A DNA stretch of 64,000 nucleotides, taken from the NCBI GenBank assembly GCA_964473105.1, contig CAYYNQ010000105.1, positions 7,414 through 71,413 of the forward strand, read 5' to 3'. The notes beneath the pieces were generated by a model. The model ran no database searches. It saw only the letters and a program-made list of their open reading frames with translations, and was not told the DNA's origin. Source of the DNA: CAYYNQ01 sp964473105. GTDB lineage: Bacteria > Sumerlaeota > Sumerlaeia > MVZB01. Below, one piece after another: positions 16,955 through 25,243 of the stretch (position 1 is its first letter; the number at the start of each line of letters is the position of its first letter). The position numbers and the translations under genes are program-made.

Positions 16955-17413
16955 ATTCCCAAATTTGTGAAGATGTCGGGGACGAGAATAGGAAGTGAGG
17001 CGTCTGATATTCTTATCGTGATTTTTTTTGGGTGGGATTAATTTCTCACAGAGGCACAGGGCGGCACCGTTGGGAAAAACAATTCGAACAGGCTCATGAT
17101 ATTCCCTATACGATCATTTCGTTTTTGAGGTGGCTTCTTGTTCACGATGTTTCCCGGCCGATGGTTTGCAGTGTGTTTGCGAGTGTGGGCGGACAGGTAG
17201 GTGAATCCACTTCACCGAGTGTGCTATTGAGCCTCTGCTGGGCATTTGAATGTCATTTGATTATGAGGATCACTTTTCTGACCATGATAACGCCATATAT
17301 CAAGAAAAATCAGCCATATAAAATCTACCCGATAATTCGGGCGCCATGGGTGCATGTTGTTCCGGGTTCGTGTTGTGAATTCGGCATGATCCAAATACAT
17401 GGGTGAAGTCGAT
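16955..17413. other. Intergenic region mutM / sirB1-like
   Basis: About 460 bases. An imperfect stem (arms around GAATA at 16986 and TATTC at 17008) precedes eight T at 17022-17029 and may end the mutM operon. A 124-codon frame at 17032-17406 has no ribosome site or recognisable motif, so I do not call it a gene. Confidence 0.45.
16981..17029 (+). terminator. Weak candidate terminator of the mutM operon
   Basis: Partially paired arms (CGA-GAATA with TATTC-...-TCG) come before a run of eight T at 17022-17029, 27 bases past the mutM stop. The stem is interrupted, so this rests mainly on the T-run and position. Confidence 0.35.
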
Positions 17414-18247
17414 ATGAAGGACGCCACCGATCTGAACCTTGAAGAGTTTTCGGTATCCATTGCAGTAACGGATGACGATATTGATCTTGCACGGTCGGCT
17501 CTTTGCATCGCCCGAATTGAATCTCCAGGATTGGTTATTGCGTCAGTGCTGGATCAGTTCGATCAGCTTGCAGAGAAAGTATTGAAATCGATCGATCAGA
17601 AGGCCCCAGTTTTGGAAAATGTGGAGACACTTTTGGATATTGTACTCAGAGGCCAGAACCTCCAGGGTGCGGATGAGACTTCATCAGTTGATTACTATGA
17701 TCCGAGGAACTCCTTCATCAATAGGGTTCTCGAACGGGGTGTCGGGATTCCGATTGCACTCAGCGTTATCCTGATCAGCGTCGGGACACGTGCCGGTATT
17801 GCCCTTGGAGGCATTGCTATGCCGATGCATTTCCTTATACGAGTTTTGGGCATCGACCCACCATACTTTGTTGATTGTTACGGTGGGGGTCGTATTCTTA
17901 CCCATAAGGACTGCCGCATGGGATTGCACCGGATGACGGGCGGGAGAATATTTTTCAGATCCTCGATGTTGTCATTGATCTCGAACACCTCGATCCTTTT
18001 CCGGATGTTAAATAACTTGCGCCTAACCTATTTCAATACAAATTCCGGAAAGAAATACCTGTCGACTCTCGATATGATGCTGCTTATTCAGCCCGGGTCA
18101 TCCGAGCTGGTTCGGGAGCGTGGTTATGCCCACTTGAACCTGGGTCATGCCAGTGAGGCCCGGCATGATCTGGAGGAATATCTTGCAATCACATCGGATT
18201 CCGAATGCCGGCAGGAAATCATGAAGACACTCAAGGAGATGGATTGA
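17414..18247 (+). CDS. sirB1: SirB1-family transglutaminase-like / TPR protein
   Basis: About 277 residues. The central part (V-D-Y-Y-D-P-R-N-S-F-I-N-R-V-L-E-R-G-V-G-I-P-I-A-L-S-V-I-L) and G-I-A-M-P-M-H-F-L-I-R-V match the SirB1 transglutaminase-like domain. F-V-D-C-Y-G-G-G-R-I-L-T holds the position equivalent to the family's F-x-D-P-F-x-G-G. The C-terminal 90 residues form TPR-like helices (L-V-R-E-R-G-Y-A-H-L-N-L-G). Its biochemical role is not established; the fold resembles cysteine proteases but a complete catalytic triad is not evident. The ATG at 17414 has GGTGAAG upstream; ATG at 17399 is an alternative. It is followed after 184 bases by thiL. Confidence 0.83.
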   Translation: MKDATDLNLEEFSVSIAVTDDDIDLARSALCIARIESPGLVIASVLDQFDQLAEKVLKSIDQKAPVLENVETLLDIVLRGQNLQGADETSSVDYYDPRNSFINRVLERGVGIPIALSVILISVGTRAGIALGGIAMPMHFLIRVLGIDPPYFVDCYGGGRILTHKDCRMGLHRMTGGRIFFRSSMLSLISNTSILFRMLNNLRLTYFNTNSGKKYLSTLDMMLLIQPGSSELVRERGYAHLNLGHASEARHDLEEYLAITSDSECRQEIMKTLKEMD

Positions 18248-18431
18248 GGCTTGTTGGGGGATAACTGGCGGTTTTTTTTGCCTTTGGGGGCGTCTTCTCG
18301 TAAGCACTTATGAGCAACCAAAGGAATTAAGAGATCGAGATAATGACTGGTATTTCCTGTCTGAAATCCAACACAATGGACGGTGGCGATATGATTCATG
18401 AGTCAATCCAATTGAAGGGCTCCAGATTCTC

Positions 18432-19457
18432 GTGAAGGGAACCAGTTCCCGTACTCTCCGTGATCTTGACGAGAGGAGGTTTCTTGCTGAGATACGAAAA
18501 CTGTTCCGCAACCAGCCTGTCGAGCCCCAGATCAAGCTGGGCATGGGTGATGATGCGGCCATTCTGGATGCAAATGGCCCGTTGACTGTCTCGACGGACA
18601 GCATGGTGGAAAATGTGCATTTCAAGAATTCCTGGATCGGGGGCCGTGAGCTGGGTGTAAAAGCGATGGCGGTCAACCTTTCAGATCTCGCAGCGATGGC
18701 TGCATTACCTGTTGGAGTCCTGATTGCGCTAAACCTTCCCGCCAGTACACACTTGGAAACCATACGTGATTTTTTTCTCGGTGTACGGGAAGCCTCACGA
18801 AATTATGGCTGTCCGTTGATTGGTGGCGATTTGACACGTTCAGAAATCATGACGATCACGATTACAGTATTGGGCAGGCCGGGGCCAAGCGGTCGGTTCA
18901 TCCGAAGGTCTTCCGCGCGGCCAGGACAACAGTTGTTCGTGACGGGTCGGCCGGGATCGGCTGCTGCGGGGCTGAGTGCGGTCAGGAAACGTGCCCCATT
19001 CCCCGGGTTGGTCCGGTGTTTTCTTAAGCCCCGCCCGCGACTGCAAGAGGCTTTGTTGTTGTCGAGGATTTGCCCGGACCTGGCGATGATGGACCTCAGC
19101 GACGGCTTGTGGGTCAGCTGCCACGAAATTACTGCCGCATCGAATTATGGAATTCGGATCAATGAGGCCTCACTGCCGATCAGTCCGACACTGAAAAGAG
19201 CCGGGAAGATACTGAGCGAGAACCCAAAGTCATGGGTCGAATATGGGGGCGAGGATTACGAACTGCTTTTCACGACCGAGACGCCACTGGATAAATTGAG
19301 GAAATCATTCAGGAATGCAGGCTTGAAAACCCCCATTCACGAGATCGGCTGTGTCTTGCCCAAGCCGGGTTTGAGCATTTTTCTGAAGACAGGGAATATC
19401 CAGGAGAAACCGGATGATTTCCTCAAGAAATCCCGGGAAGTATTCCGGCATTTCTAG
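18432..19457 (+). CDS. thiL: Thiamine-monophosphate kinase ThiL
   Basis: ThiL phosphorylates thiamine monophosphate to the cofactor thiamine pyrophosphate with ATP. The 341-residue protein has the AIR-synthase-like fold with G-M-G-D-D-A-A-I-L (ATP/Mg site), S-T-D-S-M-V-E-N-V-H-F, G-V-K-A-M-A-V-N-L-S-D-L-A-A-M, I-G-G-D-L-T-R-S, M-D-L-S-D-G-L and Y-G-G-E-D-Y-E-L-L-F, all diagnostic. Translation appears to begin at GTG 18432; no better start is visible, and the ribosome site (GAAGGG) is distant. No TPP riboswitch was found upstream, and no other thiamine gene is in the window. Confidence 0.95.
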   Translation: MKGTSSRTLRDLDERRFLAEIRKLFRNQPVEPQIKLGMGDDAAILDANGPLTVSTDSMVENVHFKNSWIGGRELGVKAMAVNLSDLAAMAALPVGVLIALNLPASTHLETIRDFFLGVREASRNYGCPLIGGDLTRSEIMTITITVLGRPGPSGRFIRRSSARPGQQLFVTGRPGSAAAGLSAVRKRAPFPGLVRCFLKPRPRLQEALLLSRICPDLAMMDLSDGLWVSCHEITAASNYGIRINEASLPISPTLKRAGKILSENPKSWVEYGGEDYELLFTTETPLDKLRKSFRNAGLKTPIHEIGCVLPKPGLSIFLKTGNIQEKPDDFLKKSREVFRHF

Positions 19458-20264
19458 CCCCAATGATTCTTATTGTATGGTTCATTATCACACCATATAT
19501 TTTATGACCTGAAATCAGTCACCGACTATTTCTCGGGGTTTTTAGCAGACGAGACCTTGGAAGAGCTAGATCGATTTTTGGGGATGGATTCTATCTTCAG
19601 GCCCGGTGACATGGCTACATTCATGTAGATCTACCAAGCAATAAAAAATCGGGCATTAATTTCCCGTTTCGTAAAAAGTAAATGTTCATGAGTGAGGGAT
19701 CTGGAACACGTGAATGAACACTAGTTATGCATATTATCATTCAACGCCGTAGTTTTTGAAGATGTCCTGGAATTACGGGGAGATTCGGTTGAGTGTGGAC
19801 CCGATTTTGTGTCATACGTGAAAATTATTAGATATTATCGGGAAACATTACAGGTGCATACAGACTCGTATCATGAGATCTTGTGAAAAAGGATACGGGG
19901 ATGACCGGATGGATAGTGATGGGTCCAGTGGGGAGATGATAACCGACCGGTGAAAACTGACATAACGGTGAGGTGATGATCGATACGAATTTAGTAATGG
20001 GGATTGGGGTTATCTTCATCCGACATACCCGTATTTCATCCTTGGCCAAACATTCCACATAGGTTGAAAATATTTCTAGGTGTGTAAGGTGGCGGGCGAG
20101 AGTGGCAGCCCCCCATTTACTAGTCCGATCATGATCAAGAGTCCTGGGTATTTTGTTGGACGGAAGAGAATATGGGTGTATTCCGGAAGATCTGTGGTTA
20201 GGATAGAATTGTCTGTCCAGTTTAGCATCTGGATTCAGTTCATTTGGAACCCGTGAGGTGGCTC
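19458..20264. other. Gene-free stretch thiL / pyrC
   Basis: About 800 bases, one of the largest gaps in the window. I see no credible protein, RNA gene or repeat. A small stem CCGA/TCGG with five T at about 19522-19543 could weakly end thiL transcription. The pyrC promoter should be near the right edge. Confidence 0.45.
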
Positions 20265-21599
20265 TTGAAAACGCTTATTCGAAACGCTCGTTGTGTTCTG
20301 CCAAGCGGGACGGAGAAAACGGATATTCTTGTTGACGGCGAATTGATTGTCCATGTTGGGGCGCCCGACGGAACCCGTGCGGATGAGGTGGTTGACGCAT
20401 CGGGATTGGTTCTGATACCGGGCGTGATTGATGACCAGGTTCATTTTCGTGAGCCTGGCGCGATACACAAGGAAGACCTTCATACAGGCAGCTTGGCATG
20501 CGCGAAAGGTGGGATCACATCATTTCTGGAGATGCCCAATACAAATCCCGAAACGGTGACTCAGGAGCGATTGATCGAGAAACTGGAGCTGGCCACAGCG
20601 AAATGTGCCGTAAATTACGGATTCTATATTGGCGCGACTGCGGAAAACATCGATGAATTAAAAAACGCAGAGCGTACCCCAGGTATCAAGATATTTGTCG
20701 GATCTAGCACAGGGAACTTGCTGGTCGACGATCAGGAGATCCTAGATCGTATCTTTGCGGAAACGGACCTGACTATCTGCGCACATTGCGAGGATGAATC
20801 GACAATATGTGCCAACCGGGCAGCGTTGGGTGAGAGACTCGAGATAGCCGACCACACCCGAATTCGCGATCATCAGGCTGCGATTATTGCTACCCGTCGT
20901 ATTGTCGAACTTGCCCAGGTCCATCAGCATCGGTTCCATGTCCTGCATGTTTCAACCGCAGAGGAGGTGAATTTCCTGAGGGGAGACCACGCTGGATTGA
21001 TCACTGCCGAGGTCTGTCCGCATCACCTGTATTTCACAACGGATGATTATGCCCGGCATGGTTCCCGTATACAGATGAATCCATCGGTCAAAGGAATAAA
21101 GGATGTGGAAGCCCTTTGGGAAGGTCTGATAGACGAGACGATTCAGGTTGTTGCAACCGACCATGCGCCGCATACGATCGAGGAAAAGCAGATGCCCTAT
21201 CCGGACTCACCTTCTGGAGTTCCGGCCGTGGAAAACTCGCTGGCCTTGATGCTTGATGCCGTTCATCGTGGGCGAGTGGAACTTGAGCAGGTCGTGCAGC
21301 GGATGTGTTTCGCCCCGGCCCGGGTATGGGATATTATGAACAAGGGCAGGATCGAGGAGGGCTATGATGCAGATCTTGTCTTGATAGATCCTGAACTGAA
21401 ACAGACTGTGCTTGATGAGCATCAAGTCACGAAGTCGGGATGGAGTCCATGGCATGGAATGGAGCTAACCGGCTGGCCGGTACGGACCTGGGTTATGGGG
21501 AGGACGGTTTTTGCGAACGGAAAATTGGATGCGGCGGTACGTGGTCGGGAAGTGGTGTTTGATCATGAACGGGGAGGTTATTGGGGGGTTCAGTTGTAG
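20265..21599 (+). CDS. pyrC: Dihydroorotase PyrC (allantoinase-like clade)
   Basis: Catalyses reversible cyclisation of N-carbamoyl-aspartate to dihydroorotate in pyrimidine synthesis. About 444 residues of amidohydrolase fold. The metal-site segment is D-D-Q-V-H-F-R-E-P-G, where Gln58 stands at the first His of the usual H-x-H; as I recall, this Q-V-H form is normal in Bacteroidetes-type dihydroorotases. Further motifs are E-M-P-N-T-N-P, I-K-I-F-V-G-S-S-T-G-N-L-L-V-D, A-H-C-E-D-E, H-V-S-T-A-E-E, C-P-H-H-L and A-T-D-H-A-P-H-T. TTG at 20265 is preferred because GTGAGGTGG is just upstream; the frame is open from 20244. No other pyrimidine gene is nearby. Confidence 0.9.
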   Translation: MKTLIRNARCVLPSGTEKTDILVDGELIVHVGAPDGTRADEVVDASGLVLIPGVIDDQVHFREPGAIHKEDLHTGSLACAKGGITSFLEMPNTNPETVTQERLIEKLELATAKCAVNYGFYIGATAENIDELKNAERTPGIKIFVGSSTGNLLVDDQEILDRIFAETDLTICAHCEDESTICANRAALGERLEIADHTRIRDHQAAIIATRRIVELAQVHQHRFHVLHVSTAEEVNFLRGDHAGLITAEVCPHHLYFTTDDYARHGSRIQMNPSVKGIKDVEALWEGLIDETIQVVATDHAPHTIEEKQMPYPDSPSGVPAVENSLALMLDAVHRGRVELEQVVQRMCFAPARVWDIMNKGRIEEGYDADLVLIDPELKQTVLDEHQVTKSGWSPWHGMELTGWPVRTWVMGRTVFANGKLDAAVRGREVVFDHERGGYWGVQL

Positions 21600-21704
21600 C
21601 CTTCTGTGTTGCCTGTAGCGTAGCCGGGGCTTGCCAAATAATCTTGATCCCAGTCTGGGTTAAGGTGAGACAACATTGCCGGGCAGGATCGAGCAAAGCA
21701 GACC

Positions 21705-23510
21705 CTATTCCCCGCTCTTCAAGACCGCCATAAAGGCTTCCTGTGGGATCTCGACCCGCCCGATCTGGCGCATGCGTTTCTTGCCTTCCTTCTGCTTCTC
21801 AAGAAGTTTCCGCTTGCGTGTGATATCACCACCGTAACATTTGGCCGTCACATTTTTACGTAGTGCCTTGACTGTTTCCCGTGCAATGATTTTCCCACCG
21901 ATTGCGGCCTGGATTGCCACCTCATACTGCTGGCGATGGACTACATCCTTCAGGCGTTTGCAGAGTTCACGTCCTCGGAATTGTGCATCCTCGCGACGCA
22001 CGAGTATTGAGAGTGCATCGACTGAATCACCGTTGATTAGGACGTCGAGCTTGGCTAGGTTCACTGGCTCGTAATCGCTAAATTCGTAATCAAATGATGC
22101 ATAACCTCGTGTCGCCGATTTGAGCTTGTCGTAAAAATCGAATATAATTTCCGCAAGTGGTAGTTCATAGGTCAGCATCACCCGCTCCGGACCTATATAC
22201 TGCATGCCCTTCTGCTTACCGCGCTTGTCCTGAACAAGCGTCATCAACGGGCCGACATATTCGGATGGCAACAGAAAGCGTCCTTCAACACACGGTTCTT
22301 CAGTTTTCTCCAGTCGTGTTGGGTCGGGCAGTTCGGAGGGCTTGTGGACCATGATCTTATCCCCGGTGGTTGACTCGGCTCGATAGACCACAGTTGGACA
22401 GGTCATGACGAGGTCAAGGTCGTATTCGCGTTCGAGTCGTTCCTGAATAATTTCCATGTGTAGCATGCCGAGGAATCCGCAGCGGAATCCGAATCCGAGG
22501 GCATCGCTCATCTCGCGTTGGGCCTCGAATGCGGCATCGTTGAGGCTGACCTTCTCAACCGCGCGTACAAGATCCTCGAAATCATCAGTGCTTGTAGGGT
22601 ACAAGCCGGCGAAAACGAAGTTCTTGTTGTCACGGTAGCCAGCCAGAGGGTTATTGGCGGGTCGTGATGCGAGTGTCACGGTATCACCCACTTTGACGCT
22701 GTGGATATCTTTGACCGAGCCAACCAGATATCCTACCTCGCCGGGCCCCAACCGGTTAAGCGGCTGCATCCGCGGTGAGAAACAGCCGACTTCGGTGATT
22801 TCATAATCACGTCCGGTTTCCATAAACCGCATTTTATCGCCCCTATTCAGGGCACCTTCGAAGACGCGGACGTAGGTCACAGCACCGCGGAAATTATCAT
22901 AGGCAGAATCAAATATGAGGGCACGACTGTGTTCTGATTGATAGAACTCGGGTGGTGGGATTTTGCGAACAATTTCCTCCAACACCGCCCTGACTCCTTT
23001 ACCAGTCTTGGCGCTGGTCAATAAGGCATCTTTGGCATCGAGACCCACCGCTTCCTCGACCTGAGCCTTCATGGTTTCCACGTCCGCATTAGGCAGGTCG
23101 ATTTTGTTGATAACGGGAATGATCTCAAGGTTCCCGTCGATTGCAAGATAGGCGTTGGCGATGGTTTGGGCCTCGACACCTTGGACTGCGTCGATCAGCA
23201 GAAGTACGCCTTCACAAGCGGCTAGGCTGCGGCTGACCTCGTAGCTGAAATCCACATGGCCGGGGGTATCGATCATATTCAGTTGGTATTCCAGTCCGTC
23301 CGATGCTTTGTAGATCAGCCTGACGGCTTGGGCCTTGATGGTAATCCCACGTTCGCGTTCCAGTTCCATGGAGTCCAGGAGTTGTTCGCGCATGTCACGT
23401 TTCTCAACGGTACCGGTCTGTAGCATCAACTGGTCGGCAAGGGTTGATTTCCCGTGGTCGATATGGGCGATGATACAGAAGTTGCGTATGCGCTCGAGTG
23501 GAATACTCAT
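21705..23510 (-). CDS. lepA: Translational GTPase LepA (EF4)
   Basis: LepA is a ribosome-associated GTPase that affects elongation/initiation under stress. The 601-residue length matches the family (599 in E. coli). Domain order: G domain with A-H-I-D-H-G-K-S-T (P-loop), the R-G-I-T-I-K-A-Q switch, D-T-P-G-H-V-D-F and N-K-I-D; then beta-barrel and EF-G-like domains. The LepA-specific C-terminal domain contains K-C-Y-G-G-D-I-T-R-K-R-K-L-L. The start at 23510 gives M-S-I-P-L-E-R-I-R-N-F; longer in-frame extensions to 23669 lack family similarity. It converges with pyrC (105-base gap). It is a stand-alone unit without lepB beside it. Confidence 0.97.
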   Translation of the reverse strand: MSIPLERIRNFCIIAHIDHGKSTLADQLMLQTGTVEKRDMREQLLDSMELERERGITIKAQAVRLIYKASDGLEYQLNMIDTPGHVDFSYEVSRSLAACEGVLLLIDAVQGVEAQTIANAYLAIDGNLEIIPVINKIDLPNADVETMKAQVEEAVGLDAKDALLTSAKTGKGVRAVLEEIVRKIPPPEFYQSEHSRALIFDSAYDNFRGAVTYVRVFEGALNRGDKMRFMETGRDYEITEVGCFSPRMQPLNRLGPGEVGYLVGSVKDIHSVKVGDTVTLASRPANNPLAGYRDNKNFVFAGLYPTSTDDFEDLVRAVEKVSLNDAAFEAQREMSDALGFGFRCGFLGMLHMEIIQERLEREYDLDLVMTCPTVVYRAESTTGDKIMVHKPSELPDPTRLEKTEEPCVEGRFLLPSEYVGPLMTLVQDKRGKQKGMQYIGPERVMLTYELPLAEIIFDFYDKLKSATRGYASFDYEFSDYEPVNLAKLDVLINGDSVDALSILVRREDAQFRGRELCKRLKDVVHRQQYEVAIQAAIGGKIIARETVKALRKNVTAKCYGGDITRKRKLLEKQKEGKKRMRQIGRVEIPQEAFMAVLKSGE

Positions 23511-24191
23511 GGGTGTCTGGATATGGCCTGTTTCAGTGGATTTCGAGGTAACCGGCAAATGACGGAAGCCGGGACAAGGAACCTTTCTAGCGAATCTGGC
23601 ATGACTCTGCCACCCGGAACTGAGGGGTTGGGTGAACAATCCGAGTCTCTTCTCCCTGGTTGAGTCCATTCCAATTCAACTTGGAATGGGCCCAACCGGC
23701 TTTCCGGGACCTGATGGACATCGGCGTCACCAACAAGGCTTCAGCCGCCCGGGATCATTTTGGAAATCGACCTGATTTCGGCGGATATACCAGTCGGGAG
23801 GACATTCCCCCCGGGTCCATTGGGGCATTGTTGAATATTCCCATCAAGGAATCTGCCGTTTCTCTCTCGGTCTTTGTCGATATTCTATCGGGTTATGGGG
23901 GGATCGATCGGCCGTGAAAACGGACAAATTCACCTGCCTAACAGCGTTTTTACATCATGCAATCAACCGTATTTTTGTTCTTTTTCGGTTGGATCGCCAG
24001 CGTCACGCGTGCTTTTTATATTTCACTTAATTTCGTCAGAATGAATCCCGATCAGATGTAAGGGTTATGATTGTAAGGGGGATTTTTCAGGATAAACCCA
24101 AGATCGATTTGTAAGATGACTAAGGTTACAAAAATATCTAGTCAATCATGTCCCTCATGGTTAAAATCCCCACTTAATACGATCACAACTA
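23511..24191. other. Gene-free stretch upstream of lepA
   Basis: About 680 bases between divergent lepA and the DUF3047 gene. An 85-codon frame (23660-23917) has no recognisable domain. The region contains a strong stem-loop at 23658-23697 and AT-rich sequence towards the right end. Confidence 0.5.
23658..23697. repeat. Strong stem-loop with 9-base perfect arms
   Basis: CCATTCCAA (23666-23674) and TTGGAATGG (23681-23689) are exact complements around a 6-base loop. Flanking GGTTG (23658-23662) and CAACC (23693-23697) extend the pairing beyond a symmetric 3x3 internal loop. There is no T-run on either side, so it is not a typical terminator. It lies about 150 bases upstream of the lepA start. 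Confidence 0.6.
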
Positions 24192-24914
24192 ATGGGACAG
24201 TCAAACACCATAAAATCCATATTTTTTGTCACTTTCGCATCCTTCCCCCTTTTATTGGTTTTTTGTGGCTCTTCTGCAACAGGCGGGGAACCCTCGTATA
24301 TTGGAATGGATTTTTCAGTCGATACGCCCGCAAATCTGGAGTATATGGAACTGAAGGGTGACACAGAGTATTTTATCAGGCGCGGTTATGGAGAACCCTA
24401 CCTAGAGGCCCGTGCGAACAGCAGCGCATCGGGGATTGGTCTTAAGCAGAAGATCAACCTGGAAGAAACACCCTGGATGAGTTGGACCTGGAAGGTCGAT
24501 AAGCCACTTTTGAAAATCGATGAACGCACCCGTGAGGGCCATGATTTTCCGGCCCGGGTGTTTGTCGTTGCCAGTACTGGCCCATTTCCTTGGCAGCGAA
24601 TCGCGTTGAACTATACGTGGGGTACGGCCGCGAAAAAAGGTGATCACTGGGTCAGTCCGCGCAGCAAGACAGCTCATGATATCATCATCGATGATGCTAC
24701 GACCCCCTTGGGTCAGTGGGTGACCAATCAGCGCAATGTTCGCGAGGATTTCATGAAGTTTTTCGGCAGGGATATCAGGAAAGCCAGTGCAATTGCAGTC
24801 ATGACGGATGGAGACAACACCGGTCAGACCCCTGTGGCGGGTTATCGACGTGTTGTCTTCAGCGCAGGGAAGGAAGATGAAAAACCCAGTGACACAGTTG
24901 GTTCAAAAGAATAA
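24192..24914 (+). CDS. Secreted DUF3047-family protein
   Basis: 240 residues with an N-terminal hydrophobic signal segment (about residues 8-26), so it is exported; the Cys in V-F-C-G is a poor lipobox. The mature part fits DUF3047: M-S-W-T-W-K-V-D-K-P-L (family W-x-W-K-V-D), D-F-P-A-R-V-F-V-V, I-A-L-N-Y-T-W-G, W-V-T-N-Q-R-N-V-R-E-D-F, and the C-terminal I-A-V-M-T-D-G-D-N-T-G. The fold is probably a beta-sandwich; function is unknown. ATG 24192 is the first start before the signal segment. It is a single-gene unit, 329 bases before frdA. Confidence 0.85.
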   Translation: MGQSNTIKSIFFVTFASFPLLLVFCGSSATGGEPSYIGMDFSVDTPANLEYMELKGDTEYFIRRGYGEPYLEARANSSASGIGLKQKINLEETPWMSWTWKVDKPLLKIDERTREGHDFPARVFVVASTGPFPWQRIALNYTWGTAAKKGDHWVSPRSKTAHDIIIDDATTPLGQWVTNQRNVREDFMKFFGRDIRKASAIAVMTDGDNTGQTPVAGYRRVVFSAGKEDEKPSDTVGSKE

Positions 24915-25243
24915 GTTTGCTGTCGCGACTGGACAATCAGGCCGTGCAAAAGGACCGTAATATTTCAAGACCTCATCGTAAGGTCACATGCGGAAGCCAA
25001 TACACCGGTTGATCTTCAGAAATGTCCCCAGCATGGGAAAAATCCGAACCCTCTGTTCTTCAACGCCGCCAACTTGTGCGTTACCCGGATTGCTGTTAGG
25101 GAAACTCCCGCTTGACTTAGTGTTTCGGATGAATCACTTTGGGTGCCTGTAAAGCCCTCATGCTGTCTGGGTGTTGGATTTGTGGTGCCGTGAGTGGGGT
25201 CATCCGACCAAGCAGGGGGCGATTCTGAATATGGAATATGCCG
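24915..25243. other. Region upstream of frdABCD
   Basis: About 329 bases without a gene. The frd promoter should lie here. TTGACT (25112-25117) is followed 17 bases later by only CACTTT, a weak -10. I looked for an FNR-type TTGAT-N4-ATCAA site and did not find one. Confidence 0.4.

Noticed and set aside
17032..17406. 124-codon plus-strand frame between mutM and the SirB1-like gene
   Set aside because: GTG start without a ribosome site, directly after a T8 run, no recognisable domain and unnatural composition.
18248..18431. Possible TPP riboswitch ahead of thiL
   Set aside because: The conserved CUGAGA and ACCUGAU-type elements are absent.
23660..23917. 85-codon plus-strand frame upstream of DUF3047
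   Set aside because: TTG start inside a strong stem-loop, no ribosome site, no family resemblance.
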